Source of the DNA: Chryseobacterium sp. FH2
GTDB lineage: Bacteria > Bacteroidota > Bacteroidia > Flavobacteriales > Weeksellaceae
Length of the DNA stretch: 64,000 nt
Direction of reading: 5' to 3'
Assembly: GCF_001045455.1 (NCBI RefSeq)
Contig: NZ_LFNE01000015.1
Location: forward strand, 29,238 to 93,237
The notes under the pieces were generated by a model. It did no database searches. It was given only the letters and a program-made list of their open reading frames with translations, and was not told the DNA's origin. The translations under genes and the position numbers were made by a program. How positions within the stretch are numbered: the stretch's first letter is position 1; each line of letters starts with the position of its first letter. Positions 1-9,125 of this stretch are shown here, in pieces.

Positions 1-84
1 ATTTTCGATTTCTCCACCGAGATTATCAATTCTGTAAAAGAAAAATACGGTATAGAGCTGGAAAGAGAAGTGAATATTATATAA
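1..84 (+). CDS. murB: UDP-N-acetylmuramate dehydrogenase, C-terminal end only
   Basis: Only the last 27 residues lie in the window. They end GIELEREVNII, which resembles the C-terminus of MurB, the flavoenzyme that reduces UDP-GlcNAc-enolpyruvate to UDP-MurNAc in peptidoglycan synthesis. The frame is open from the first base to TAA. The call rests on this short tail alone and the rest of the gene lies upstream. Confidence 0.55.
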   Translation: MFDFSTEIINSVKEKYGIELEREVNII

Positions 85-143
85 TTTTTAAGAATTATTA
101 TGTAAAATTTTCACAAATTATTTCCTGACTTTTATCAATTATT

Positions 144-172
144 TTGATTTATTCTAAATAAAGTTATATTTT
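144..172 (+). promoter_or_regulatory. promoter for the TonB receptor operon
   Basis: A TTG at 144-146 is followed after 18 bases by TATATTTT at 165-172, close to the Flavobacterium TTG / TAnnTTTG consensus. Transcription would start near 178. This argues against the GTG at 177 as start codon and for the ATG at 201. Confidence 0.5.
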
Positions 173-200
173 TACCGTGCTTTATTTAGAACAAAGAAGA

Positions 201-2957
201 ATGATCAAATATTTATCAATTGCTATTCTATTACTGGGCGGAACACAGCTTGCTTACGCTCAGGAAGACCAATCGCAATTGAACATTACTATTCAGGACG
301 AAAACAACAAGGCACTGAAAGGTGCAGCCATCATTGTAGATAATTCTACTTTAACTACTGATAATAATGGTAATGTTACCATTTCTTTACCTCCGGGAAC
401 CGGTAAACATCATATAAGAATCGCTCACCCGAATTATCAGGAAAAAGAAATCAATCTTTCTTCATCTCAAAAAAACATCACATTTCAGCTTCAACCCATT
501 GATAAGCTTGAAGAAGTCATAATATTCTCTAAAGAAAGCAAAGGTCTAACAACCAAATCTGTAATCGACAGACAGGCAATGCAACATTTACAGCCGTCTA
601 GTTTTTCAGATTTAATGGAACTAATTCCCGGTGGATTAGCAAAAGCACCTGTTTTAAATTCTACTAACAGAGCTTTTCTTCGTGAAAATCCAAACGATTT
701 TACAGAAAATAAATATAAAACCTCATCATTGGGAGTTCAGTTTATGATTGATGACAATATCATTAACTCAAATGCTGATATGCAAATTTCTGTAGATAGA
801 GACCAATTTTTAGGTGCTGTTAAAAATAGAGAAACAGCTTATTCAGGAGTTGATATGCGAACAATTTCTACAAACGATATTGAAAAAGTAGAAATTATCC
901 GAGGAATTCCTTCTGCTTCTTATGGAGATTTGACTTCAGGTTTGATCAAAATTGAGCGTAAAATCGGGCAAACTCCTTTACAGGCAAGATTTAAAGCTGA
1001 TGGTTTCAGCAAACAATACTATGTAGGAAAAGGTTTTAAAATAAATGACAAATGGCAATTAAGTGCCAGCATAGATTTCCTGGATTCAAAAGCTACACCG
1101 ACCGATGATTTTGAAAATTATCAGCGTGTCACTGCTTCACTTCGTTCAAAGAAAATTTCAACACTTTGGTCAAAAACCTTAGAATGGAAATCAAATATTG
1201 ACTTTTCTACCAATATCGACAAGAAAAAAAACGATCCTGATAATGGAAATCCTGATACAGACAGATATGAGTCTAATAACAAAAAAATAAGTTTTGCCAA
1301 CAACTTTATTTATCATTTAGATAAAAACTCTTTCTTTAATCAGGTTACTTTAAATACATCAGTCCGTGCAGGATTCGAAAAGATCGAACAGACAAAATTA
1401 ATTCAGTTGTCAGGCCCGCGTTCTTTCTCTTTGGCTTATGAACAAGGAGAAAATGTAGGATTTTTTCCACAGCTTCGTTATGTAACCGATTTTTCAACAC
1501 AAGGAAAGCCTTTAGACATTACTGCACTTTTCCAATTGAACGGGACGAAAAAGACAGCCGGAATTATTCACGCTTACGAAGCCGGACTTGACTGGAGATA
1601 TTCTAAAAATAATGGTGCAGGGTTGGTTTATGATATGACAAGACCTCCTGCTGCAAGCAATACCATGACAAGACCAAGAGCTTTTAACGATATTCCTGCC
1701 TCGAATTTATTGGCTGCTTTTGCAGGCGATCAGATGAGCTATGCCATCAATCAGCATAAATTTACTTTATATGCAGGTTTAAGGCTTTCTCAAAATTTAG
1801 GAATTGACAATTCTTACGCTATCAGCAAAAAAGTTTTCACAGAACCAAGATTGAATTTCCAATACAGTCTGCCACATCTAATGATTAATAATTATCCTTT
1901 GAAAACGGATGTCACATTGGGCTACGGTTTGTTTTACAAACAACCGACCTTATTGATGCTGTATCCCAATAAAGATTATTGGGATTATACTCAGCTAAAT
2001 TACTATCACAATGATGCACAATATCGTTATGTAAATTTCATGACATACGTACAATCGCGAGAGAATAAAAATATTGAGGCTGCTAAAAGTGTTAAAAAAG
2101 AAATTCGTTTAGATGTAAGTTATAGAAACAATGATTTTTTCATCACTTATTTCAAAGAAGATATGACGAATGGTTTCAGAACTATGGCAAATTCTGTTGT
2201 TCATACTTATAAGCAATATGATGCTTCGCAGGTTGACATTAATCAATGGACACCAAACGGACCGGATCTTACGAATGTTCCGTATGTCATAAAAAATAAT
2301 TTTGCAAATTACGAAACCACTGAAAATGGAAGTGCAACCTTAAAACAAGGTATCGAATTTGGATATAGTTCACCAAGAATTAAAGCTATCAATACAAGAT
2401 TTACTCTTACCGGAGCTTATTTCAAAACGCAATACAGAAATACAATCCCGGTAATTCAAATGCCGACCGTATCTGTAGCAACAGGTCCTTTCCCATACTA
2501 CGGAATATATCAGAATGATTATGGATATGTTTATTCTAATATGAATTACAATCTTCTTATCGATACCTATATTCCAAGTCTGGATTTAATTGTTTCTGCA
2601 TCGGTACAGGGAAGTTTGTTTGATCATAGAAAAAATGATCAAAGAATCGCAGAACCAATTTCTTATTACGGAATTGACGGAGTTGTACATCCGTTCACAG
2701 ATGCAGACAGAACAGATCTTTATAAGCAATGGCTTGTAAGAAACGTATCTGTTACGGATAATCTTCCATGGCTCTATACGTTTACAATGACCGGAAATAT
2801 CAAGGTTACAAAAAGTATTTACAAAGCTTTAAAAACATCCATGTTTGTCAACAGGCTTTTCAATTACAGCGCACCCTATACTTTCAATAATGTGGTTGTA
2901 TACAGAAAAGGAACAAACACACCTTATTTCGGAATGGAATTAAACTACAATTTTTAA
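201..2957 (+). CDS. TonB-dependent receptor with carboxypeptidase-like N-domain
   Basis: This 918-residue outer-membrane receptor would import an unknown ligand using TonB energy. It has a signal peptide ending LAYAQ, then a carboxypeptidase-regulatory-like beta domain (about residues 25-105), a plug domain containing VEIIRGIPSASYGDLTSG, and a 22-strand-type barrel ending in aromatic MELNYNF. The start at 201 (MIKYLSIAILL) is chosen because the frame upstream would begin at a GTG sitting at the predicted transcription start. The gene leads a four-gene operon with a lipoprotein, a second barrel and a di-haem peroxidase. No SusD partner is present. The substrate is unknown; a metal, haem or peptide is an inference from the neighbours. 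Confidence 0.9.
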   Translation: MIKYLSIAILLLGGTQLAYAQEDQSQLNITIQDENNKALKGAAIIVDNSTLTTDNNGNVTISLPPGTGKHHIRIAHPNYQEKEINLSSSQKNITFQLQPIDKLEEVIIFSKESKGLTTKSVIDRQAMQHLQPSSFSDLMELIPGGLAKAPVLNSTNRAFLRENPNDFTENKYKTSSLGVQFMIDDNIINSNADMQISVDRDQFLGAVKNRETAYSGVDMRTISTNDIEKVEIIRGIPSASYGDLTSGLIKIERKIGQTPLQARFKADGFSKQYYVGKGFKINDKWQLSASIDFLDSKATPTDDFENYQRVTASLRSKKISTLWSKTLEWKSNIDFSTNIDKKKNDPDNGNPDTDRYESNNKKISFANNFIYHLDKNSFFNQVTLNTSVRAGFEKIEQTKLIQLSGPRSFSLAYEQGENVGFFPQLRYVTDFSTQGKPLDITALFQLNGTKKTAGIIHAYEAGLDWRYSKNNGAGLVYDMTRPPAASNTMTRPRAFNDIPASNLLAAFAGDQMSYAINQHKFTLYAGLRLSQNLGIDNSYAISKKVFTEPRLNFQYSLPHLMINNYPLKTDVTLGYGLFYKQPTLLMLYPNKDYWDYTQLNYYHNDAQYRYVNFMTYVQSRENKNIEAAKSVKKEIRLDVSYRNNDFFITYFKEDMTNGFRTMANSVVHTYKQYDASQVDINQWTPNGPDLTNVPYVIKNNFANYETTENGSATLKQGIEFGYSSPRIKAINTRFTLTGAYFKTQYRNTIPVIQMPTVSVATGPFPYYGIYQNDYGYVYSNMNYNLLIDTYIPSLDLIVSASVQGSLFDHRKNDQRIAEPISYYGIDGVVHPFTDADRTDLYKQWLVRNVSVTDNLPWLYTFTMTGNIKVTKSIYKALKTSMFVNRLFNYSAPYTFNNVVVYRKGTNTPYFGMELNYNF

Positions 2958-2977
2958 TATATATTAAGGAAAACAAC

Positions 2978-4204
2978 ATGAAAAAAAGAATTTTACTATT
3001 AAGTTTGGCAGCAATGATGGCAACAACCTTTACGGTGACATCATGCTCCAGTGATGATTTCGGAGTGCAGACAGCTCAAAACGGAGTTTTAACTTTATCT
3101 TTTTCCGGAGAGAATATTTCTTCATACCAAACTTTAAATATTGAAATCAGGGAAATCAATACAGGTGCCATTATTACCAGAGAAATCCAAAACACAAACT
3201 CAACATCTATAGAAGTTCCGTACGGTTCATATAAAATTATTGTCAACGGTCATGTGGTAACTAACCAAATGGAGGTTGCAGGAGCAGGAGGTTCTGCCAA
3301 CGCAGATATTACAACCCTGGCTACAAATGTAAATGTACCATTGTTCTTCAAGTCATTTCACGATGATTTTATCATTGAAGAAGTATTCTTCACAGGAATA
3401 AAAACTGCAGATAATAAAAACTATAATTCAGGACGTTATTTCAAGCTTACCAACAACACCGATAAGGTATTATATGCAGACGGCCTGATTCTTGGACAGT
3501 CAGAATTCCTTACGACAGACGACAAAAACCCTACTCCGTATGATGTGAATCAATATTTTGCCGTAAAAGGGGTAATGGTTTTACCCGGTACAGGAACTCA
3601 ATACCCTGTACAGCCGGGAGATTTTATCGTAATTGCTGATAATGCTATTAACCATAAAGAAAATACAAGTACAGCTTATGATTTACATAATGCTGATTTC
3701 GAATTCCCTTCAACAAACCCGGCGTTAGGACAAGTAGACAACCCTGCTGTACCGAATGTAAAAGTTATTTATACTCAGATGACTTACAACATGTTCTTCT
3801 TACACAACAGAGGTTTTGAAAGCTATGTAATTGCCCGTTTTCCGGCCGGAGAAGATGAAACTACATTCTTACAAAACCACAAATATGATTATACATACCA
3901 AAACAGTGCGGGAGGTGTAACTTCAAAAAGTGCTTATGCCATTCCAAATTCATGGATTGTGGATGGTGAAAATAACAGTATTCCTACAAAATTTATCCAA
4001 ACAGTAACTTCTGCAGGTATTGATGCAGGGTGGACTTCTGCAGGAACGGTTGATAACGATGCTACACGTTACGGAAAATCTGTAAGACGTAAGGTAATCG
4101 GAAAATTAGCGAATGGTAAAACAGCTTATTCTGATACAAACAATTCTTCAACTGACTTTGTAAAGGATTCACAGCCAAGTTTAAAAGACGGTATTGTACA
4201 CTAA
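2978..4204 (+). CDS. DUF4876-type surface lipoprotein
   Basis: The 408-residue product starts with a lipoprotein signal peptide, with the lipobox VTSC putting the lipidated cysteine at residue 23. The following residues SSDDF resemble the Bacteroidota lipoprotein export signal (SDDFE in Flavobacterium), so surface exposure is likely. An N-terminal beta domain is followed by a long domain that I recognise as DUF4876-like. It starts 20 bases after the TonB receptor and is followed by another outer-membrane protein, so it is probably a surface partner of that receptor. No enzymatic motif is visible and the function is unknown. Confidence 0.75.
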   Translation: MKKRILLLSLAAMMATTFTVTSCSSDDFGVQTAQNGVLTLSFSGENISSYQTLNIEIREINTGAIITREIQNTNSTSIEVPYGSYKIIVNGHVVTNQMEVAGAGGSANADITTLATNVNVPLFFKSFHDDFIIEEVFFTGIKTADNKNYNSGRYFKLTNNTDKVLYADGLILGQSEFLTTDDKNPTPYDVNQYFAVKGVMVLPGTGTQYPVQPGDFIVIADNAINHKENTSTAYDLHNADFEFPSTNPALGQVDNPAVPNVKVIYTQMTYNMFFLHNRGFESYVIARFPAGEDETTFLQNHKYDYTYQNSAGGVTSKSAYAIPNSWIVDGENNSIPTKFIQTVTSAGIDAGWTSAGTVDNDATRYGKSVRRKVIGKLANGKTAYSDTNNSSTDFVKDSQPSLKDGIVH

Positions 4205-4234
4205 GATACTGTTTGTCATTCATTAAAATAAATT

Positions 4235-5764
4235 ATGCTAAATACAAAAACGTCTTTCTATTTTTTATTGATAAGCCTCGGCTCGCTTTCTGTAAAAGCA
4301 CAGGACAGCCTTAGCCTTTTTAAGACAATCAACAATCAATATAATGTAGAAAGAAATTTTAAAGCTCAATATTACTATAATCCGGCTTCAATGTCGGGTT
4401 ATAGTTCTTCTTCATTTTCAGAGTTCGGAGTTGGATATCAAGGCAGTAACGAAAATATGTACCGTCAGCAATTAGGAAACGGGGATAAAGGTTTAACGAT
4501 AAAAGCGACATCTTTTAAAAAATTAAAACCAAACCGTTTTGTTTGGGGGAATGCAAGCTATCAAAATATAAAAACCGGGGTTATCAGATGGAACGAAAAC
4601 CTGGATTATGATCGTATAGCACCTTATGCAGCAGCAGATTCTGTTGGAGGAAAATTAAATGTAGAACGCTATCAATTTGCAGGAGGCTATTTACAAAAAA
4701 TGAATCGTTGGACGGTTGCCGGCCAGGTAAGCTATTTGGCTCAGCTAGGATATCGATCAAGAGATCCGAGATTGAGAAGCACTACCTCTGATCTGCGGAT
4801 AAATGCAGGGGTAAACTATAAAGTTTTCAGAGAATATGAAGTCGGAATTTTTGGTGAATTCAGTAAATACACCCAAAATAATTCTTTAACATTCCAAAGC
4901 GCATTAGGCCGTCCTTATGTCTACCAGATGGTGGGATTGGGATATTCTAACAACCTGTTTAACGGGGGAACAACTCCATCTTCAACCTTTGAAGAATTCG
5001 GAGTAAAAGGAGGCTTACAAATATCCGGTAAAGGAGGTAACGATTTTTATCTTCAGGCAAGTATCGGAAGAGCAAACAATATCAAGAGCTATAAAAATAC
5101 AGGAAATACATTTTATGATACTTCCGATTTAGCAGATGAAAATTTCCAGTTTGAAGGTGCTAAATTTTTCGATTTCAATGAAAAACACCGCATTGGTCTT
5201 TTGGCAAATTTTACTTCTTCTGTAAAGACCGGTTCAGAATATGGATATTCAGTAAATTCTGTTGCTAGTATGACACAGATTTTCAAGCGAAAAGCATTCC
5301 GCAGAGAAAATTATATAACTGCCGTAAAAGGCTTTTATCAATATCAGCAAGATCATTTTTCCATCACTGCGACTCCGTTTTACGGATATGAGGAGATTAA
5401 AGAAAGAAGATTATATCCAAACGCAGGACAGAAGTTTGTTTACTCATATTTCGGGTTAAATGTAGATTACAAACAGCAAATTAATGAAAATCAGGTTCTG
5501 ACATTTCAGCCTTATTTTTCAAAAAGAGCTGTTAATAAATCCATTAATGCTTTGACAGCTACAGGAAATGTGTCCGTAGACGAATGGATTCTCCAGGATA
5601 ATAATTTCCAGGCAAGTGATATAACGACTTTCGGGACTTCATTGCGATATGATTTTAAACTTGAAAAATTACCCGCATTCTTTGTAAGCGCACAATATCA
5701 ATCTCAGAAAATTCAGAAAAAAAACAATAATTTTGCAGGTGCAAGCATAGGGATAACGTTTTAA
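4235..5764 (+). CDS. outer-membrane beta-barrel protein, DUF6850-like
   Basis: A 509-residue exported protein. The signal peptide ends SVKAQ, and the remainder has alternating hydrophobic and aromatic strands and a C-terminal GASIGITF typical of outer-membrane barrels. It lacks a plug domain, so it is not a TonB receptor. The assignment to DUF6850 is from memory of proteins found beside DUF4876 and TonB receptors. The gene starts 30 bases after the lipoprotein and ends 3 bases before the cytochrome peroxidase, so co-transcription is almost certain. The function is unknown. Confidence 0.65.
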   Translation: MLNTKTSFYFLLISLGSLSVKAQDSLSLFKTINNQYNVERNFKAQYYYNPASMSGYSSSSFSEFGVGYQGSNENMYRQQLGNGDKGLTIKATSFKKLKPNRFVWGNASYQNIKTGVIRWNENLDYDRIAPYAAADSVGGKLNVERYQFAGGYLQKMNRWTVAGQVSYLAQLGYRSRDPRLRSTTSDLRINAGVNYKVFREYEVGIFGEFSKYTQNNSLTFQSALGRPYVYQMVGLGYSNNLFNGGTTPSSTFEEFGVKGGLQISGKGGNDFYLQASIGRANNIKSYKNTGNTFYDTSDLADENFQFEGAKFFDFNEKHRIGLLANFTSSVKTGSEYGYSVNSVASMTQIFKRKAFRRENYITAVKGFYQYQQDHFSITATPFYGYEEIKERRLYPNAGQKFVYSYFGLNVDYKQQINENQVLTFQPYFSKRAVNKSINALTATGNVSVDEWILQDNNFQASDITTFGTSLRYDFKLEKLPAFFVSAQYQSQKIQKKNNNFAGASIGITF

Positions 5765-5767
5765 GGC

Positions 5768-6916
5768 ATGAAAAGAGGAATATATTGGGTTTCAGGGATA
5801 GTTTTATTGATTTTATTAAGCTTTACACCAAAAGTAAACCGTGATTTGCTGGAAGTTCAGGATCCAACGATTGAGGATATTGTAAAGAGCTATAAAAAAG
5901 CTATTTCAGAATGGCCAAAGCCTAATATTGACTACGGCGTACAATGGAAAGAATTCGCGCCTATTAAAACGGATTCCGCATTCTTTACCGATCAGGATAA
6001 ACCTAATGTTATTTTAGGTAAAATGCTTTTCTTTGATCCAAAATTATCTAAATCAAGCCAGATTTCGTGCAGCTCTTGCCATGATCCGGAAATGGGATGG
6101 TCAGACCGCAGACGTGTTGCTTTGGGAAATGATCATCTTTTGGGAAGCAGAAACACAATGTCTCTATACAATATCTCTGAAAGACAGACATTTTTCTGGG
6201 ACGGAAGAGCAAAAACCCTTGAAGAGCAGGCTGCTGGACCTCTCGGAGCTCATCACGAAATGGCAATGGACGTAAAAACTTTACCTGCCAAAATTCAGGC
6301 GGTAAAAGGTTACGGGCAGCTTTTCAAAAATGCTTACGGTGATGATAAAGTAACCTATGACAGGATTGTAAAAGCCATAGTGGATTTTCAAAAGACTATA
6401 AAAAGCCAGCCAAGCCGTTTCGATAAATTCCTTGAAGGTAAATACAATGCGATGTCTGACGAAGAAATCTACGGAATGCATATTTTCAGGACAAAAGCAC
6501 GTTGTATGAATTGCCACAACGGTCAATATCTTACCGACGAATCTTTCCATAATATCGGACTGACCTACTACAAAAGAAAATATGAAGATTTAGGTTTATA
6601 TACGGTTACTAAAAAAGCGGAAGATGTCGGAAAATTCAGAACTCCGCAGTTGAGAGATTTGATGCTGACACAGCCTTGGATGCACAATGGTTTATTCAGC
6701 GAGCTGGAAGGTGTTGTCAATATATACGACAGCGGAATGCACATGATTGATCCCTCGGAAGAAAAGAAAAAACTGGATCCGCTTTATCCTTCTACCGATC
6801 CCTTATTGAAACCTTTAAAATTGACTGCCGAAGAAAAGAAAGCCCTGGTTTCATTCCTAGAAGCACTTTCCGGAACAAAATTCAAAATGAGAAGGCCGGA
6901 ATTTCCTGTAGAATAG
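5768..6916 (+). CDS. di-haem cytochrome c peroxidase / MauG family protein
   Basis: The 382-residue periplasmic enzyme has an N-terminal membrane or signal segment (residues 6-20) and two c-type haem sites, CSSCH at 101-105 and CMNCH at 246-250. Between them lies the conserved FFWDGRAKTLEEQAAGPL segment, and the distal region contains FRTPQLRD and WMHNGLF. Members of the family reduce hydrogen peroxide or oxidise protein side chains. It is the last gene of the TonB/DUF4876/barrel operon, only 3 bases after the barrel gene, so it probably acts on that surface system. A partial copy of its 3' end recurs at 7807-7863. Confidence 0.88.
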   Translation: MKRGIYWVSGIVLLILLSFTPKVNRDLLEVQDPTIEDIVKSYKKAISEWPKPNIDYGVQWKEFAPIKTDSAFFTDQDKPNVILGKMLFFDPKLSKSSQISCSSCHDPEMGWSDRRRVALGNDHLLGSRNTMSLYNISERQTFFWDGRAKTLEEQAAGPLGAHHEMAMDVKTLPAKIQAVKGYGQLFKNAYGDDKVTYDRIVKAIVDFQKTIKSQPSRFDKFLEGKYNAMSDEEIYGMHIFRTKARCMNCHNGQYLTDESFHNIGLTYYKRKYEDLGLYTVTKKAEDVGKFRTPQLRDLMLTQPWMHNGLFSELEGVVNIYDSGMHMIDPSEEKKKLDPLYPSTDPLLKPLKLTAEEKKALVSFLEALSGTKFKMRRPEFPVE

Positions 6917-6973
6917 ATTAGTCTGACTATCTGTAAGATAAAACTTTATTGATTTAGCCTTAATAAAAAATAA

Positions 6974-6992
6974 AATGTAGAATTTCTACATT
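6974..6992. terminator. hairpin between convergent genes
   Basis: AATGTAGA and TCTACATT form a perfect 8-bp stem with a 3-base loop. An A-rich run on the left would give a U tract to the leftward GLPGLI transcript. It may also stop the rightward peroxidase operon. Confidence 0.5.
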
Positions 6993-6997
6993 CTACA

Positions 6998-7783
6998 TTA
7001 ATAAATACTGAGTTCAACAGGGTTAAATTGTTTGGCTCTTTCAGCAGATTTTTTCCTGAGAAAATTCAACGTTTCCTTATCTTCGATAAAATCATTGAAT
7101 TGATTTTGGTCACCTAATTCTTTGCGCTGATAATCAAATATCCTGGATTTTTCAACAAGTGTAGCGTTCGTATTGATATTTGCAGACTTACATATATATT
7201 TTCTTTTACCAAATTTATATAATGTATAATGATAGTCATTTTTCTCATCATATACCTCAAGAATAAGTCCTGGCAATTTATTGAATTTATATGGCCCGAA
7301 CGGAAAAGGAATATCTTTAGTAAAATAAGCGATCCAAGTTCTGCCATATTTTTTTGTTACCGCTTTCTGACAATTGTAATTCCCTATTTTCTTATGTTCA
7401 TTCACTAATTTCCAATCTATACCATTAGTTTCTTCATATTTGAAATTTTTATTAGAAATTGGAGCAGTAACATAAATTTTTCCGTCCGTTGTTCCAATGT
7501 TTTCACGAAAAAAAGTAGAGTATTTGAAATGTTCATGTATACTACTATTATCATCCAGCTTTTTTTCATAACGTAAAGAATCTCCGACATACTTGTTCAT
7601 ATTTTTGAAATAAGATTCTTTTTCATTTATTAATAATGCAAATGTAGTTTCCTGAATTATTGCATTTGGAATATTTAGCATTTTATACTGTAATTTGTAA
7701 TCTGCTTCATAAATAACATTAAAGCTAGTTTGTGAAATTAACTTTACAGATAACAGAATAAAAAGTATTAAAATCTTTTTCAT
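6998..7783 (-). CDS. GLPGLI family exported protein (copy 1)
   Basis: The 261-residue product has a signal peptide (about residues 1-18) and the family hallmark, here LPGLILEVYDEK near residue 165. It is preceded by a WIAYFTKDIPFPFGPYKF segment, which is how GLPGLI proteins normally read before the motif. The family is confined to Bacteroidota and its function is unknown. It is the last gene of a leftward unit with the second GLPGLI gene and a small Cys-rich peptide. The initial G of the hallmark is replaced by K. Confidence 0.85.
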   Translation of the reverse strand: MKKILILFILLSVKLISQTSFNVIYEADYKLQYKMLNIPNAIIQETTFALLINEKESYFKNMNKYVGDSLRYEKKLDDNSSIHEHFKYSTFFRENIGTTDGKIYVTAPISNKNFKYEETNGIDWKLVNEHKKIGNYNCQKAVTKKYGRTWIAYFTKDIPFPFGPYKFNKLPGLILEVYDEKNDYHYTLYKFGKRKYICKSANINTNATLVEKSRIFDYQRKELGDQNQFNDFIEDKETLNFLRKKSAERAKQFNPVELSIY

Positions 7784-7806
7784 TAAAATGTTTAGTTATT
7801 AAAAAT

Positions 7807-7863
7807 AAAGAGACCGGAATTTCCTGTGGAGTAGATTATTTTGATTATCTGTACAGTAAAGCC
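7807..7863 (+). repeat. duplicated remnant of the peroxidase gene 3' end
   Basis: This intergenic stretch aligns with 6889-6945, the end of the cytochrome peroxidase gene and its 3' flank. Both read R-P-E-F-P-V-E-stop in frame, with synonymous changes, and the match continues about 30 bases past the stop. It separates the two GLPGLI genes, so it looks like the scar of a tandem duplication of peroxidase-end plus GLPGLI gene. Confidence 0.75.
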
Positions 7864-7885
7864 TAGCTGGATAATCGAAACACTA

Positions 7886-8659
7886 TCAATCTAAAAATAA
7901 ATTATGTTTCTTGAATCTGTCGTTAATTATCCTGGGATCAGCTAATATTACGTTATTTCCCATATAAAGTTTTGCCTTTCCCACAGGATCATTGTAAAAC
8001 TCTCCTCTTTCCTTTATAAAGTTTTCATGAGTCGTGTTAATTACATTTTTAGGAATTTCTGTAGTGATATTTTGCTTCTTTATCCCCTCCAAAGTAAATA
8101 CAAAATATTTCTTTTCATCATATACCTGAACAATTAATCCTGGAAGACCTTTAAATCTGTACGGGCCATCATTCAAAGGAATTTCATTTGTAAACCAAGC
8201 TTCAAATTTTCTGTTATTAATAACACAGAAAGCTCTTTGACAATTAAATTCTCCAATTTTCTTTTTCTCATTATCTATTTTCCAACTTATTTTATCCGCA
8301 GGAAAAGAAAAATATTTATTAACAACTTTATCAAAAATCTGAATGTCTTCATTTTTATTATAATAAACTTGGTGAAAGACATTTGATTTTGGCATATTTT
8401 TAAAACTTATCGTATAATTACCTCTTGCAAAATCAGCTGTAACAATTGAATCTCTTTTCATACCCGGATAGCTTTTATATATTGATTCCTTTCCATTAGA
8501 AATCAAAACCATCATCTCTTGTAATTTCTTTTCTTGATTAGTTGAATCTCTTTGAAATTCAAACTTGTAAAAAAAAACATTATTAGAGGTTATTTCTTGT
8601 GCTTTTAGATTTTGGATAAAAATAATTATTAATAATATCCCAATAAATTTCTTTCTCAT
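7886..8659 (-). CDS. GLPGLI family exported protein (copy 2)
   Basis: The 257-residue product has a signal peptide ending near NLKAQ and the exact GLPGLI motif, followed by VQVYDEKK. Preceding residues AWFTNEIPLNDGPYRF align with copy 1. The two copies share architecture but have diverged strongly in sequence. The gene begins 52 bases after the Cys-rich peptide gene, and the segment between it and copy 1 carries the peroxidase-end remnant. The function is unknown; the protein is probably periplasmic or surface located. Confidence 0.87.
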   Translation of the reverse strand: MRKKFIGILLIIIFIQNLKAQEITSNNVFFYKFEFQRDSTNQEKKLQEMMVLISNGKESIYKSYPGMKRDSIVTADFARGNYTISFKNMPKSNVFHQVYYNKNEDIQIFDKVVNKYFSFPADKISWKIDNEKKKIGEFNCQRAFCVINNRKFEAWFTNEIPLNDGPYRFKGLPGLIVQVYDEKKYFVFTLEGIKKQNITTEIPKNVINTTHENFIKERGEFYNDPVGKAKLYMGNNVILADPRIINDRFKKHNLFLD

Positions 8660-8711
8660 TTTTTAAAATTAATAAAATTAAAAAAATGGCCAATTACTTG
8701 ACCACTTTTTT

Positions 8712-8975
8712 CTACTCTCCACAATTGTTATGCTCAACAGCCTCCGCATCACTCCATAAACACGCTAATCCCCATTCAGGGCACCAAGTTGTATGAGAGT
8801 TTAATCCACATGACGTTTCAACAAATACTTGCATACAACCTCCTTTTCTTTTTGAATCTTTTTCTTCACTAGATTCAGTTTTATCTTTTGAGATGGTTTT
8901 GTTTTCCGCAGCACTTTTTGCACTTACTAATCCTGCAAACACAAAAGCTGCTGCTAATAAAAATTTTTTCATCAT
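8712..8975 (-). CDS. small secreted Cys-rich peptide
   Basis: The 87-residue product has a clear signal peptide (residues 1-19, LLAAAFVFAGLVSA), a charged Lys/Glu/Ser linker (20-45) and a C-terminal domain with five cysteines at 47, 56, 65, 72 and 85. It could equally start at M2. It resembles no family I can name. It heads the leftward unit containing the two GLPGLI genes and faces the XRE regulator. A TATCTTAG -10-like element (9018-9025, minus strand) with TTG 20 bases upstream would be its promoter, overlapping a regulator site. A toxin, signalling or structural peptide are all possible. Confidence 0.7.
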   Translation of the reverse strand: MMKKFLLAAAFVFAGLVSAKSAAENKTISKDKTESSEEKDSKRKGGCMQVFVETSCGLNSHTTWCPEWGLACLWSDAEAVEHNNCGE

Positions 8976-9017
8976 TCTGAAAATTTTAAAGTTAATAAAT
9001 ATTTTTTTTTTACTCTG

Positions 9018-9048
9018 CTAAGATATTTTTACGTTAACTTCCAAACAA
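9018..9048 (-). promoter_or_regulatory. promoter for the Cys-rich peptide/GLPGLI unit
   Basis: On the minus strand TTG at 9048-9046 is followed after 20 bases by TATCTTAG at 9025-9018, one change from TAnnTTTG. The TTG lies at the edge of the first regulator site (9048-9062). Confidence 0.4.
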
Positions 9049-9062
9049 CAACCGCCAGTTAT
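9048..9062. promoter_or_regulatory. weak operator half of the XRE regulator
   Basis: ACAACC-N3-AGTTAT matches the palindrome at 9070-9084 perfectly in its left half and 4 of 6 in its right half. The two sites are 22 bp apart, about two helical turns, so two dimers could bind the same face. Confidence 0.45.
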
Positions 9063-9069
9063 AAAATCA

Positions 9070-9084
9070 ACAACCGTTGGTTGT
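9070..9084. promoter_or_regulatory. perfect operator palindrome of the XRE regulator
   Basis: ACAACC-GTT-GGTTGT is a perfect inverted repeat. It covers the TTG (9077-9079) of the regulator's own promoter, whose -10-like element TACTTTAG is at 9100-9107 with a 20-base spacer. Binding would block self-transcription. Confidence 0.6.
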
Positions 9085-9125
9085 CATTTTAAAAAGTATT
9101 ACTTTAGCATTAAAATCCAGGATTT

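Noticed and set aside
177..200. Upstream GTG extension of the TonB receptor
   Set aside because: The GTG coincides with the predicted transcription start, and the signal peptide begins properly at ATG 201.
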